From assembly GCA_020832495.1 (NCBI GenBank), contig JAFIEP010000032.1, positions 1 through 33,007 of the forward strand: a stretch of DNA of 33,007 nt, written 5' to 3'. The notes below the pieces were generated by a model. It was not told the DNA's origin. It did no database searches and worked only from the letters and a program-made list of their open reading frames with translations. Positions 9,676 through 17,921 of this stretch are shown here, piece by piece; position 1 is the first letter of the stretch; every line of letters begins with the position of its first letter. The stretch is from Acidimicrobiia bacterium (GTDB lineage: Bacteria > Actinomycetota > Acidimicrobiia > Acidimicrobiales > Acidimicrobilacustridaceae). The translations under genes were made by a program, and so were the position numbers.

Positions 9676-10008
9676 GGGGCCAGCGGCAAGCAGCCCGACA
9701 CCACGCGGCTGCATGTCGGCTCACCGCTGGCGGGTCACGTCGATCGCTGCTGTCGCTGCCACAACGCCGAACGCCGGCTGCACCCACCCGAGTGGTGCAA
9801 CCGGTCGAACGGCCCCTGTGCTGCTGGACTGTCCCTCCACTGCGATCGTGGTCCAAGGATCGGCCCCTCACCGCCGCGCACTTGAGCACGATGGGCCGAT
9901 AGGACCTGGCAAATGAGCCGAACGACCGGGTCACCCGGCTGCGTTCGGTAGCTGCCCACCTGGGGTCGGGCGTGGCCTGCGACCGACCCGAGGCCGACCG
10001 CGCCGGGC
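9676..10008. other. Gene-free stretch between convergent genes
   Basis: About 330 bases without a credible gene. Short inverted repeats are present, for example ATCGGCCC (9859-9866) with GGGCCGAT (9893-9900), and TGCACC with GGTGCA near 9780-9800. These could terminate the two converging transcripts, but none is followed by a T-run. Confidence 0.4.
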
Positions 10009-10284
10009 TCAGCCCCCGGCGACCGCCTGCATGATCGACAGCGTGCCCCCCTCGGGGACGGGGGTGTCGAGGCCGTCCATGAAGCGGACGTCGTCGTCGT
10101 CGACGAACAGGTTCACATACCGAACCAGCGTCCCGTCGGCGTCGAGGAGCTTGTCGGAGAACCCCGGATGCGCGGCATCGAGGTTGCCGAGCACCTCGCC
10201 GACGGTGCCACCTTCCACCTCGACCTGGGACTGGCCGCTGGTCATGGTCCGGAACACCGGGGGCACTCGAACGGTGACGCTCAT
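10009..10284 (-). CDS. MoaD/ThiS-family ubiquitin-like sulfur carrier protein
   Basis: 91 residues, beta-grasp fold, ending in the di-glycine QAVAGG needed for C-terminal activation and thiocarboxylation. Central features are the GGTVGEVLGNLDAAHPGF block, the VNLFVDDDDVRFMDGLDTP segment and the late PEGGTLSIMQAVAGG. Together these resemble the MoaD/ThiS-type carriers of actinobacteria, including the CysO branch of cysteine synthesis. The sequence alone does not separate molybdopterin, thiamine or cysteine roles, and no partner (moaE, thiG, cysM, mec) is adjacent. The ATG at 10284 has GAGGA about 7 nt upstream. Its leader contains three hairpins (10302-10371). Confidence 0.88.
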   Translation of the reverse strand: MSVTVRVPPVFRTMTSGQSQVEVEGGTVGEVLGNLDAAHPGFSDKLLDADGTLVRYVNLFVDDDDVRFMDGLDTPVPEGGTLSIMQAVAGG

Positions 10285-10376
10285 GGGAATCCTCTCGTCG
10301 CCGCCCCGCAGGGCGGTTGGTGGTCGCCGCCCCGCAGGGCGTTCAGGCTGGCCCCCGGCGCCGAGCCGGGGATCCC
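10285..10376 (-). promoter_or_regulatory. Potentially structured leader of the MoaD-like gene
   Basis: Minus-strand leader with a hairpin at 10353-10371 (arms CCCCGGC/GCCGGGG) and two copies of a 19-nt unit (10297-10315 and 10323-10341), each containing a CGCCC/GGGCG hairpin. GGGA at 10373-10376 and TCCC at 10285-10288 could close the set into a multibranch structure touching the ribosome binding site. GC-rich DNA folds easily, so the control function is an inference. It matches no riboswitch class I recognise. Confidence 0.4.
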
Positions 10377-10433
10377 TGATCCTACCGAGCGGCGGCAAGA
10401 AAATGCCCGTTGCGGTTGGCATCGGAGCGCCCC

Positions 10434-11348
10434 GTGGGAAACGATGACCAGGTGTCGATCCTGCGGACGCTCCACCACGGAGACTTCGACCTCGGCCAGC
10501 TCGGCGAGGCCAAAGGGGACCTGAGTGTCTCGGTCTGCCTTCCGGCGCACAACGAGGCGGCCACCGTCGGCTCGATCGTGGCCACGATCGTGGACCAGCT
10601 GGGACCGGCAGCTGCGGGCCTGGTGGACGAGGTGCTGGTGCTCGACGACCACTCAACCGACGCCACCGCGGCCGTGGCCGCCGGAGCCGGCGCCCGAGTG
10701 GTGACCGCTGGCGACGTCCTCCCCGAGTTCGGTGACGGCCACGGCAAGGGCCAGGCCCTGTGGAAGTCGCTGTACGCCAGCGAAGGCGACCTGGTGGTCT
10801 GGTGCGATGCAGACGTCACCGACTTCGACGCAGGATTCGTGACCGGGCTGGTCGGCACCCTGCTGTGTGAGCCCGACGTCGTGTTCGTCAAGGGCTTCTA
10901 CGACCGGCCCCTCCGCCAGGGTGCCGGCGGCGGACGTGTGACCGAGTTGGTCGCCCGGCCCGCGGTCGCCCTCCTGCACCCGGAGCTGACTCCATTCGTA
11001 CAGCCGTTGGCCGGAGAGTACGCCGGTCGCCGCCACGTCCTCGAACGACTGCCGTTCGTCGGCGGCTACGGCGTCGATCTGGCCCTGCTCATCGACGTGG
11101 CCGCCCGGTACGGGCTGGGCGCCATGGCACAGGTTGACCTCGGCGTGCGGGTACACCGGAACCGGAGCCTCGACGAGCTGGGGCCGCAGGCCATGGCCGT
11201 GTTGCAGGCCGCCCTGGCCCGAGCGACCCCCGACCGCACGCCGGCGAGTGCCGACCTCCTCCGCCCGGACAAGGCGCCGGTGCGGGTGGACATGGACGAG
11301 CGACCTCCGCTCATCGAGGTCCCCGCCTACGAACGCCGCACCGCCTGA
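10434..11348 (+). CDS. gpgS: Glucosyl-3-phosphoglycerate synthase
   Basis: A GT-A family (GT81) glycosyltransferase that moves glucose from UDP- or ADP-glucose to 3-phosphoglycerate, the first step to glucosylglycerate and, in mycobacteria, to methylglucose lipopolysaccharides. Recognised by SVCLPAHNEAATVGSIVATI, VLDDHSTDAT, WCDADVTDF (metal-binding D-x-D), FYDRPL, GGGRVTELVARP, PLAGEYAGRR, GYGVDLALLIDVAARYGL and QVDLGVRVHRNRSL, all in the order known for GpgS. The GTG at 10434 is preferred because GGAG lies seven bases before it. A longer frame from a TTG at 10410 lacks a site. About 304 residues. The phosphatase GpgP is not adjacent. A glycerate kinase and trehalose genes follow within 6 kb. 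Confidence 0.94.
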   Translation: MGNDDQVSILRTLHHGDFDLGQLGEAKGDLSVSVCLPAHNEAATVGSIVATIVDQLGPAAAGLVDEVLVLDDHSTDATAAVAAGAGARVVTAGDVLPEFGDGHGKGQALWKSLYASEGDLVVWCDADVTDFDAGFVTGLVGTLLCEPDVVFVKGFYDRPLRQGAGGGRVTELVARPAVALLHPELTPFVQPLAGEYAGRRHVLERLPFVGGYGVDLALLIDVAARYGLGAMAQVDLGVRVHRNRSLDELGPQAMAVLQAALARATPDRTPASADLLRPDKAPVRVDMDERPPLIEVPAYERRTA

Positions 11349-11447
11349 TCGAACTTCTCGCCGAGTCCTCAGTTCTCGGCCCTGTGGGCCGATGGACCCA
11401 TGTAGGCGCCGTCCACCGTGGCGGCGGGGCAGGGCAAGGACACGACC

Positions 11448-11732
11448 ATGAGCCGTCCCCAGCGACGATCTCCCGATGACGACCGCCCGCAGCGAACCAC
11501 ACCGCCCGCCGATCGGCTGGCGGAGCTGGTGAGCGAGCTGACCGGCACCGAACCAGGCGCCGCCCGCTATGCCGTGCGAGCCATTCCCCACCGTCGAGAT
11601 GCGCTCGAGGTGGTGGCCAACGCCATGATCTCCGTGGACCAACCGCCGCCCGAGGGCTTCCGGGTCACCGGCTTCCTGCGCACCGGCGAGGAGGCCCTCA
11701 CCCCCGAGCCACCACCCGAGGAATCCGCCTGA
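11448..11732 (+). CDS. Hypothetical small protein
   Basis: 94 residues with no family I recognise. The first ~25 residues are polar and basic (RPQRRSPDDDRPQR). The middle (ADRLAELVSELTGTEPGAARYAVRAIP) looks like two amphipathic helices and the end is Pro/Glu-rich. ATG at 11448 has AAGGA eight bases upstream. It follows gpgS on the same strand after about 100 nt and may be co-transcribed. It converges with the amidase gene, whose stop lies nine bases away. Confidence 0.6.
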   Translation: MSRPQRRSPDDDRPQRTTPPADRLAELVSELTGTEPGAARYAVRAIPHRRDALEVVANAMISVDQPPPEGFRVTGFLRTGEEALTPEPPPEESA

Positions 11733-11741
11733 CCGGCTCGT

Positions 11742-13199
11742 TCAGGCGTGCACCGCCGGGCGACGCTCCTGCCAGGGAGCGGCCTGCTCGAGTTGCGCCG
11801 CCAGCCCGACCAACAGATCCTCCCGCCCGGGACGGGCCACCAGCTGCACACCGATGGGCAGTCCCGTGGGGCTCTGCCCGAGCGGCAGTGAGATGGCCGG
11901 CTGACCGCTGACGTTGAACGGCGCCGTGAACGGAACAATGGCCGCGGCCCGCAGGAGCCCGGCGACGGGGTTGTCGGGCTGGGCGCCGAACTGGCCGAGC
12001 GTCCACGGCACCTCGGGGATCGTGGGGGTGACCAGCACGTCGACCGACTCGTCTTCCCACCACTCGAGCAGGGCGCGTGCTGCGGCGTGGAGGCCACCGA
12101 CGGCGGCGTAGTAGGCCGCTCCGGGGGTACCCCGGCCCATTTCGGCCAGCGTCCACGTCCCTGGTTCCACCCCCGAGGCGTCAATGGTGACCCCCGACAG
12201 CGCGCTCAGCGATTCCAACTCGGCGGCGGTCCACACACCCATGGCCGTCACGAAGTGCGCGGTGAAGGAGGCGGACGCCTCGGCGTCGGTCCACGGGGCC
12301 GGGGTGCCCTCGTCGACGTGGTGGCCGAGCGAGCCCAACGCGTCGACGGCTTGTTGCACCGCAGCACGAACCTCCGGTTCGGTGGCCACCGCCGCATCGG
12401 GCGACGTGGTGGTCCAGCGAACCCGTAACTGCTCCGGCGGGTCGTCCAACTCATCGACGTAGGGACGGCTCGGCGGGGACGCCCAGTAGGGGTCGCCGGT
12501 TCCCGGGCCGTGGACGGCGTCGAGCACACCGGCGGTGTCGCGCACCGAGCGGGTCACCACCAGGCGGGCCACCAGCCCACCCCAGGCCTCACCGGCCTCG
12601 GGACCCAGGGTGATGCGCCCCCGGCTGGGCTTGAGCCCCACCAGCCCGCACACCGATGCCGGCAACCGGATGGACCCACCGCCGTCCCCGGCGTGGGCCA
12701 GCGGCACGAGGCCGGCCGCCACGGCCGCCGCCGAGCCACCGCTCGAGCCGGCGGGCGACCGCTCCAGGTCCCACGGGTTGCGGGACGGTCCGGCCACGGC
12801 CGGCTCGGTGCTCGGCAACAGCCCCAACTCGGGGACGTTCGTACGTCCCACGAACACGACGCCCATGCGGCGGAACCGTTCGGTGAGCCAGCTGTCGGTC
12901 GGGGCCAGGAAGCCGGCGTCGGCCAATGCTGCCACGCCACCGTGGTAGGGCTCACCGGCCTGGAAGCCGTCGAGGTCCTTGAGCAGCATGGGCACCCCCC
13001 GGAACGGCCCGTCGGGCAGGTCGCCAGCCGCTTCCTCCCTGGCTCGTTCGAACCGGCGATGGATCACGGCGTTCAGTTGAGGATCGATCCGCTCGATGCG
13101 ATCGATGGCGGCGTCGACCAACTCCACCGGGCTGACCTGCCCGCTGCGAACCAACGCTGCTTGGGCCGTGGCATCCATCGTTGCGATGTCGTCGGTCAC
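11742..13199 (-). CDS. Amidase signature family hydrolase
   Basis: A 485-residue Ser-cisSer-Lys amidase, the family that includes GatA, FAAH and aryl or aliphatic amidases. The catalytic Lys is K74 ([12 protein letters not shown]). The signature block [17 protein letters not shown] (148-164) holds the cis-Ser at about 152-153, and the nucleophile is S176 in [12 protein letters not shown]. The GTG start at 13199 has GGGGGA just upstream. The longer frame to 13352 has no coding character. No gatB or gatC is nearby, so a stand-alone amide or ester hydrolase is more likely than the tRNA amidotransferase subunit. The substrate is unknown. Confidence 0.93.
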   Translation of the reverse strand: MTDDIATMDATAQAALVRSGQVSPVELVDAAIDRIERIDPQLNAVIHRRFERAREEAAGDLPDGPFRGVPMLLKDLDGFQAGEPYHGGVAALADAGFLAPTDSWLTERFRRMGVVFVGRTNVPELGLLPSTEPAVAGPSRNPWDLERSPAGSSGGSAAAVAAGLVPLAHAGDGGGSIRLPASVCGLVGLKPSRGRITLGPEAGEAWGGLVARLVVTRSVRDTAGVLDAVHGPGTGDPYWASPPSRPYVDELDDPPEQLRVRWTTTSPDAAVATEPEVRAAVQQAVDALGSLGHHVDEGTPAPWTDAEASASFTAHFVTAMGVWTAAELESLSALSGVTIDASGVEPGTWTLAEMGRGTPGAAYYAAVGGLHAAARALLEWWEDESVDVLVTPTIPEVPWTLGQFGAQPDNPVAGLLRAAAIVPFTAPFNVSGQPAISLPLGQSPTGLPIGVQLVARPGREDLLVGLAAQLEQAAPWQERRPAVHA

Positions 13200-13281
13200 C
13201 GTTCCCCCATCATCGGCTGGACGCGGGCCCTGCGGGCCCTGCGTGTGCGGAGGGCCATCGTACCCGGCACCTCGACAGCGG

Positions 13282-13287
13282 TAGGAT
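13282..13287 (+). promoter_or_regulatory. Candidate -10 box for the small membrane protein gene
   Basis: TAGGAT on the plus strand, about 83 nt before the ATG at 13371. It would give a leader of roughly 75 nt. No convincing -35 is visible. Confidence 0.35.
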
Positions 13288-13370
13288 GGTCGGTGTGTCG
13301 GCGGTGCGACCGCACACCCGGGTGGCCGCCCCGACATCCCCGAGCAGAGCACCAGCGAAGAGACGACACC

Positions 13371-13559
13371 ATGGACGACCTCGAGAAGCCCGACACCCCG
13401 ATCCTGCTGTGGGTGATCGTCGGCGTGCTGGCCTTCATCGGGCTGTTCAGCATCCTCGGCTTCGTGTTCTCGACGCTGTTCGTCCTGGTCCGCCTGGCAG
13501 TGTCGGTGGGGATCATCGTGCTGATCGTGCTCGGCCTGCGCGCCCTCATCAGGCGCTGA
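13371..13559 (+). CDS. Small two-helix membrane protein
   Basis: 62 residues: a short acidic N-terminus (MDDLEKPDTP), two hydrophobic helices (about 12-33 and 36-58) and a basic end (RALIRR). No family is recognised. ATG at 13371 has a weak GAAGAGA 8-14 nt upstream. It is divergent from the amidase gene and convergent with the glycerate kinase gene. Hydrophobic periodicity and the clear stop support a real gene, but nothing shows what it does. Confidence 0.6.
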   Translation: MDDLEKPDTPILLWVIVGVLAFIGLFSILGFVFSTLFVLVRLAVSVGIIVLIVLGLRALIRR

Positions 13560-13620
13560 TCAGCGTCCAGGTTGCCCACACCCGACGCAGGTCGGTCCGG
13601 GCCACCGCCTCGGCGGCTGC

Positions 13621-14619
13621 TCAGCGGGCGTCGGTGATCTGCGCCAGTCGTTCGGCCACGGCCTCGCCAACGCACTCGAGGGTGGCCCCCATGGCCCGCT
13701 CCCCACCGAAGCGCTCGGTGAGACTGACCGCATCGACTCGCCTGCTCACACCGTCGAACACCTGCCCGGCCACCACGAACAGGTCCACCTCGAGATCGGC
13801 GGCGTAGCTGCTGATCCCGCCGATGACCTTGCCGTCGAAGGACTCCTCGTCCACGAACCCCTCACCGGTGATCACCAGATCGGCGGGCGACATGCGCTCG
13901 TAGAGTTCGATCTCCTCGGCCACCAGTTCGAAGCCCGACACCAGCTCGGCGCCGATCGCCGCCAAGCCTCCGGCCAGACCCCCGGCGGCACCCCCACCGA
14001 CCACGTCGGTGACGTCCACCCCGTAGGTCTCCTGGTAGTCGAGCACCAGGCGTTCGAGCCGCCGCCGCAGAAGGGCCACCTCGGCGTCGCTGGCCCCCTT
14101 CTGGGGGGCGAACACCTCGGCCGCGTCCACGAACCCCAGGCGCACGTCGCAAGCGACCACCAACTCCACCCCCCGGAAACGCTGGGGCGGGTACATGGCT
14201 CGCAACGCGCCGAACCCGCCGTCGGTGGTGGCCGATCCACCGACCGCCACCACCACACGTCTGGCCCCCAGTTCCACCGCTTCGACCAGCAGCTCACCGG
14301 TGCCGTAGGTCGAGGCAGCCACGGCGTCATTCCCTTCGGGCCCGCCCACCAGTGCCAGCCCCGAGGCGCGCGCCATCTCGATCACCGCCGTTCGCCCCTC
14401 GAGTCGCCAACCGGCCTCGACGGGATCCCCCAGCGGTCCGGTCACCACCGAAGAACGGTTGGGCCCTCCCAGCGCATCCAGGGTGCCCTCACCGCCGTCG
14501 GCCATGGGGGCCCGATCACAGGTGCCGCCCCGCGCTTCGACCACTTCGGCAATGGCGGCCGCCACCTCCGCAGCGGTGGCGGTGCCACGGAACTTGTCGG
14601 GAGCGGCCAGCACGTGCAC
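13621..14619 (-). CDS. Glycerate kinase (GlxK/GarK family)
   Basis: A glycerate 2-kinase family enzyme that phosphorylates D-glycerate with ATP, feeding it to glycolysis. 332 residues beginning VLAAPDKFRGTATAAEVAAA. Family blocks are MADGGEGTLDAL (39-50), VAVGGSATTDGGFGAL, VFAPQKGAS, VVGGGAAGGLAGGL and VITGEGFVDEESFDGK (family DxQS reads DEES here). The GTG at 14619 is used. TAGACA lies six bases upstream and AGGGGG could instead be a ribosome site. It is divergent from otsA across 62 bp. Lying between gpgS and otsA, it could recycle glycerate released from glucosylglycerate, which is an inference. Confidence 0.93.
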   Translation of the reverse strand: MHVLAAPDKFRGTATAAEVAAAIAEVVEARGGTCDRAPMADGGEGTLDALGGPNRSSVVTGPLGDPVEAGWRLEGRTAVIEMARASGLALVGGPEGNDAVAASTYGTGELLVEAVELGARRVVVAVGGSATTDGGFGALRAMYPPQRFRGVELVVACDVRLGFVDAAEVFAPQKGASDAEVALLRRRLERLVLDYQETYGVDVTDVVGGGAAGGLAGGLAAIGAELVSGFELVAEEIELYERMSPADLVITGEGFVDEESFDGKVIGGISSYAADLEVDLFVVAGQVFDGVSRRVDAVSLTERFGGERAMGATLECVGEAVAERLAQITDAR

Positions 14620-14669
14620 ACCCCCTGTCTACCTTCCCGACACCTGGGTTGCGCCCGGAACGGCTTCGG

Positions 14670-14675
14670 TAGGGT
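14670..14675 (+). promoter_or_regulatory. -10 box of otsA, predicted leaderless
   Basis: TAGGGT followed by 6 nt and the GTG at 14682. TTGCGC at 14649-14654 could be the -35, though the 15-bp spacer is short. The opposite strand carries TAGACA at 14626-14631 before glycerate kinase, so the two divergent genes share one small control region. Confidence 0.55.
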
Positions 14676-14681
14676 GGACCG

Positions 14682-16118
14682 GTGACCGACCATCGTGGCG
14701 ATCCCGCACCCCACTCCACCGCAGACGACCGTGGCCACCCCCCGGTGGTGCTGGTGTCGAACCGCGGTCCCATCTCGTTCTCCCTCGACGACGCCGGTCG
14801 CCCCGAGCCGCGCCGAGGGGCCGGCGGACTCGTGTCCGGGCTGGGTCCACTGGTGGTGGACACACCCCACGCCTGGATCGCCGCTGCGCTCGGTGAGGGT
14901 GACCGGGTGGCCGCCGCCGACGGCATGGTGGAAGCCGAGGGCTTCCGGGTCCGCACATTGGCCGTCGACCGATCGGACTTCGCTGCCGCCTACGACGTGG
15001 TGTGCAACGCCACCTTGTGGTTCGTGCACCACGGCTTGTTCGAAGCGGCGCGGCGCCCACGCCTCGACCGGCGGTGGGGCCAGGCATGGGAGGCCTACCG
15101 TCGGGTGAACCGAGTGTTCGCCGACGCAGTGGCCGAGGACGCTCCCGAAGGCGCCGTGGTGCTGGTGCAGGACTACCACCTGTGCCTGGTGGCTTCCACA
15201 CTGGCCGACCTCCGACCGGATCTGCGCTGCGTGCACTTCAGCCACACGCCGTTCGCCGGACCCGACGACTTCCGGGCACTGCCCGACGCGGCGGCCGACG
15301 AGCTGCTCGCCGGCATGGCCGACCACGTGGCCTGCGGTTTCCACAGCCGGCGCTGGGCCGAGCGCTTCGAGGCGTCGTGCGCAGCGCGGGGCGTGACCCC
15401 GCCGGCCACGTTCGTGTCACCGTTGACGTCGGACCCCGACGACCTGACCGCCAGCGCCGCGCTGGACGCCACCGCCGAGGCAGGCCGTCGACTCGACGAG
15501 ATCGTGGGCGACCGTCGCTTCTTGGTGCGCGTCGACCGTATCGAGCTGTCGAAGAACCTCCTGCGGGGGTTCTGGGCCTTCGACGAACTCCTCGAACAGC
15601 ACCCCGAGTGGCGGGGCAACGTGGTGTTCGGCGCGTTCGTCTACCCGTCACGGGAGGGCTTGGTGGAGTACCTGGCCTACCGCCAGGAGGTGGAGACGAC
15701 GGTGGCGGAGCTCAACGAGCGCTGGGGCACCGACGACTGGACACCGATCCTGTCCGACATGGGCGACGACTACCCCCGCTCGGTGGCGGCGCTCGGTCGC
15801 TACGACGTCCTGTTGGTGAACCCGGTGCGCGATGGCCTCAACCTGGTGGCCAAAGAGGGGGCCCTGCTGAACCAGCGTGACGGTGCCGTGGTACTGAGCA
15901 CCGAGGCCGGCGTGTACGACGAGTTGGCCGCCACGGTGGAAGGCGTCAATCCCTTTGACGTGAGCGCCACGGCGGAGGCCATCGACCGGGCGCTGCGGAT
16001 GCCCGCTGACGAACGGCGGCGACGAGCGGCGGAACTGCGGCGGCTGGCCCTGGGGCGCACCCCTGGCGACTGGTTCGACGAACAAGTGCAGGCGGCACTC
16101 GGTCGGCCTGGCGGCTGA
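14682..16118 (+). CDS. otsA: Trehalose-6-phosphate synthase (GT20)
   Basis: Joins glucose from a nucleotide sugar to glucose-6-phosphate, making trehalose-6-phosphate, an osmolyte and stress-protectant precursor. 478 residues. Motifs in order are VLVSNRGPISF (about 22-32), the glycine loop RRGAGGLVSGLGPL (about 44-57), VLVQDYHLCLV, FSHTPFAGPDDFRALP, the phosphate-binding Arg and Lys in RVDRIELSKNLL (about 285-296) and NPVRDGLNLVAKEG (about 379-392) with the Asp and Glu of GT-B enzymes. It begins with a leaderless-type GTG. It converges with otsB, whose product completes the pathway. Confidence 0.95.
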   Translation: MTDHRGDPAPHSTADDRGHPPVVLVSNRGPISFSLDDAGRPEPRRGAGGLVSGLGPLVVDTPHAWIAAALGEGDRVAAADGMVEAEGFRVRTLAVDRSDFAAAYDVVCNATLWFVHHGLFEAARRPRLDRRWGQAWEAYRRVNRVFADAVAEDAPEGAVVLVQDYHLCLVASTLADLRPDLRCVHFSHTPFAGPDDFRALPDAAADELLAGMADHVACGFHSRRWAERFEASCAARGVTPPATFVSPLTSDPDDLTASAALDATAEAGRRLDEIVGDRRFLVRVDRIELSKNLLRGFWAFDELLEQHPEWRGNVVFGAFVYPSREGLVEYLAYRQEVETTVAELNERWGTDDWTPILSDMGDDYPRSVAALGRYDVLLVNPVRDGLNLVAKEGALLNQRDGAVVLSTEAGVYDELAATVEGVNPFDVSATAEAIDRALRMPADERRRRAAELRRLALGRTPGDWFDEQVQAALGRPGG

Positions 16119-16163
16119 ACCAGGCCGTTCCCTCGACCCGCTGGCCCAGGTGCCGCAGCGGTC

Positions 16164-16952
16164 TCAGCCGGCGGGGGCCACGACCCGGGTGACGAACTTG
16201 CCCAACAGGGACATCACCCCGTCGGGTCCGTCGACGATGACGTCGGCCCGCTCGAGCATGGCGGGGCTCGACTCCTCGCTGCGCGCCACCACCCGCACCG
16301 TGTGCACACCGTCGGTGGCCAACTGGTCGAGGGCATCGAACGCGGGGAGGTCGCCCACATCGTCACCGAAATAGCAGACCGACTCGAGATCCTCGGCCAA
16401 GCTGAGCAGGGCCGTGCCCTTGTCCGCCCGGATCGGTGGGTGCAGTTCGACCGACATCCGGGCCCGGCGGCACTCGAGTCCCGAACGAGCCGCTTGCTGC
16501 GCAGCGAAGCGGTCCACCTTCGCCTCGGCCTCGGGATGCTCGCGGTAGTGGAGGGTGATCGACAGGCCCTTGCTCTCGACGCGCATCCCCTCGGGGCCCT
16601 TCTGGCTGGCGCAGGCCACCACGTCATCGACCACCTCGCGCCACGCCCCCGCCTGGGGATGGTCCCGCCGTTGGCCGTCGATGCGGGTCTCGAGGCCGTA
16701 CAAGCCGGCCAAGGCGATCTCGTCCCCGAAGAACGACTCGAGGAAGGCGAGCGGTCGGCCCGACAGAATGCCCACCCGACCGACCGACCCGGCCAGGTCC
16801 TCGAGCAACTGGGCGGCACCTGCACGGGGCACGGCCCGAGCGGGATCCATCACGATGTCCGCAATGGTGCCGTCGAAGTCGACGAACACACCCGCAGTGC
16901 TCGGCGAAGCGAGAAATGGTGCGAACCGCCGCGACGGCCACCGACCGGTCAT
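16164..16952 (-). CDS. otsB: Trehalose-6-phosphate phosphatase
   Basis: A HAD-superfamily phosphatase that removes phosphate from trehalose-6-phosphate. 262 residues. Motif I is VFVDFDGTIADI with nucleophile D25 and acid/base D27. Motif II is ILSGRPL. The motif III lysine lies in RADKGTALL. Motif IV is CYFGDDVGDLPAFDAL. The cap contains the ELHPP segment typical of trehalose phosphatases. The ATG at 16952 follows a TACGCT box by seven bases. Its stop faces that of otsA with only 45 bp between, so the two steps are neighbours but separately transcribed. Confidence 0.95.
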   Translation of the reverse strand: MTGRWPSRRFAPFLASPSTAGVFVDFDGTIADIVMDPARAVPRAGAAQLLEDLAGSVGRVGILSGRPLAFLESFFGDEIALAGLYGLETRIDGQRRDHPQAGAWREVVDDVVACASQKGPEGMRVESKGLSITLHYREHPEAEAKVDRFAAQQAARSGLECRRARMSVELHPPIRADKGTALLSLAEDLESVCYFGDDVGDLPAFDALDQLATDGVHTVRVVARSEESSPAMLERADVIVDGPDGVMSLLGKFVTRVVAPAG

Positions 16953-16959
16953 GGGTCTC

Positions 16960-16965
16960 AGCGTA
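16960..16965 (-). promoter_or_regulatory. -10 box of otsB, predicted leaderless
   Basis: TACGCT on the minus strand, seven bases before the ATG at 16952, in the 52-bp gap after the VirR-like gene. It gives otsB its own promoter downstream of the NAT-DUF3263-VirR operon. Confidence 0.6.
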
Positions 16966-17004
16966 TCCTCACCGGTGGACCGCCAGAACGCACCGGGCCA
17001 AAGG

Positions 17005-17655
17005 TCACGACACCAGCTCGGGACCGACCAGCACCACGACCTGTGCCCCTTGCAGGTCAGGCACCGGAGGTGGGTCGGGCAACGCCGCCACGCTCGTCGG
17101 GTCGGCGCCGAGCGCAGCAGCCACGGCGTCGGCGTCGGGCTCGAAGCCCTCGGCATAGAGCACCTGGGTGGAGGCCACCGGAGCGGCGTCGGCCAGGCCC
17201 ACCACGTCGTAGCCGGCGCCTTCCAGTTCGCCACCGATCGTGCCCGCCGCACCGACAGTGCCGCCGGTGGCGTTCGCCACCACCACCTGCACCTCGGCAG
17301 GCGGGCGGACCACGGTGGTGGTCGTCTGGGAGGGATCCAACGTCGGGGGCTCGTTGCGGTCGATCTCGGGCTCGGCGATGGTCGTGGTGGTGGTCGGCGC
17401 CGCCGTCAGTCCGCCGTCCTCGTTGAAGCCCTGTACGAGCAACACGAATCCGAGGACCACGGCCAAGCCGACGAGGAAACCACCCACCACCTTCTGTTGT
17501 TCACCGTCGAGGCCGGCCAGCGGGTTCATCGACGAACCCTCCGCAGGCGCAGGCTGCACCGCTCGCTTGCGGGCGGCAGGCTCTCGTCCGGCCGGCGGGG
17601 TACCCGACCGACGCTTCGGGGGTTGGCGCGGCGGCTCACCACTCTGCGGACTCAC
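17005..17655 (-). CDS. VirR-like membrane protein with LytR_C domain
   Basis: 216 residues. The first ~50 are Pro/Arg/Lys-rich and cytoplasmic. A membrane helix (VVGGFLVGLAVVLGFVLLV, about 56-75) follows, then a Thr/Pro-rich linker with TTTTT and TTTTV, then a C-terminal LytR_C domain (about 118-216; VQVVVANATGGTVGAAGTIGG, ASTQVLYAEGF). This matches the layout of mycobacterial Rv0431/VirR, an envelope protein affecting vesicle release and wall integrity. The GTG at 17655 overlaps the stop of the DUF3263 gene by four bases. The same gene pair occurs in Mycobacterium (Rv0430-Rv0431), which supports the call. The molecular function is uncertain. Confidence 0.88.
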   Translation of the reverse strand: MSPQSGEPPRQPPKRRSGTPPAGREPAARKRAVQPAPAEGSSMNPLAGLDGEQQKVVGGFLVGLAVVLGFVLLVQGFNEDGGLTAAPTTTTTIAEPEIDRNEPPTLDPSQTTTTVVRPPAEVQVVVANATGGTVGAAGTIGGELEGAGYDVVGLADAAPVASTQVLYAEGFEPDADAVAAALGADPTSVAALPDPPPVPDLQGAQVVVLVGPELVS

Positions 17656-17921
17656 GATCCGGGTACGTCGAGCTGCTTGGCGGCCTGCGTGGCCCCTTGG
17701 CGCTCGCGACGACGTCGTTCGCGCTGCCGCCGGAGCCGTCGGACCACGAGGGGGTCGTGTGCGTAGGCCTCATCGGACTCGAGCAACTGGTTGAGGATTT
17801 GGTAGTAGCGCTCCGCCGACAGCTCGAACCGCTCGACGATGAGCGCTTCCTTCGGGCCTTCCTGCGTCCACCACGACTTCTCGAAGTCGAGGATCGCCCG
17901 GTCTCGTTCGGTGAGCTCCAT
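17652..17921 (-). CDS. DUF3263 family small protein
   Basis: 89 residues. LTERDRAILDFEKSWW, RFELSAERYYQILNQLL and HDPLVVRRLRRQRERRRRER closely follow the plan of Rv0430 of Mycobacterium: an aromatic-rich N-terminus, a helix-turn-helix-like middle and a basic tail. The middle looks like a sigma-region-4-like DNA-binding fold, so a regulatory role is plausible but unproved. The ATG at 17921 overlaps the stop of the NAT gene by one base. A GTG three bases earlier is an equal alternative. It overlaps the VirR-like gene downstream, so the three form a tightly coupled operon. Confidence 0.9.
   Translation of the reverse strand: MELTERDRAILDFEKSWWTQEGPKEALIVERFELSAERYYQILNQLLESDEAYAHDPLVVRRLRRQRERRRRERQGATQAAKQLDVPGS

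Noticed and set aside
12510-13559. Plus-strand frame of 349 codons including the small membrane protein
   Set aside because: The upstream part is antisense to the amidase; only the last 62 codons, from the ATG at 13371, look like a protein.
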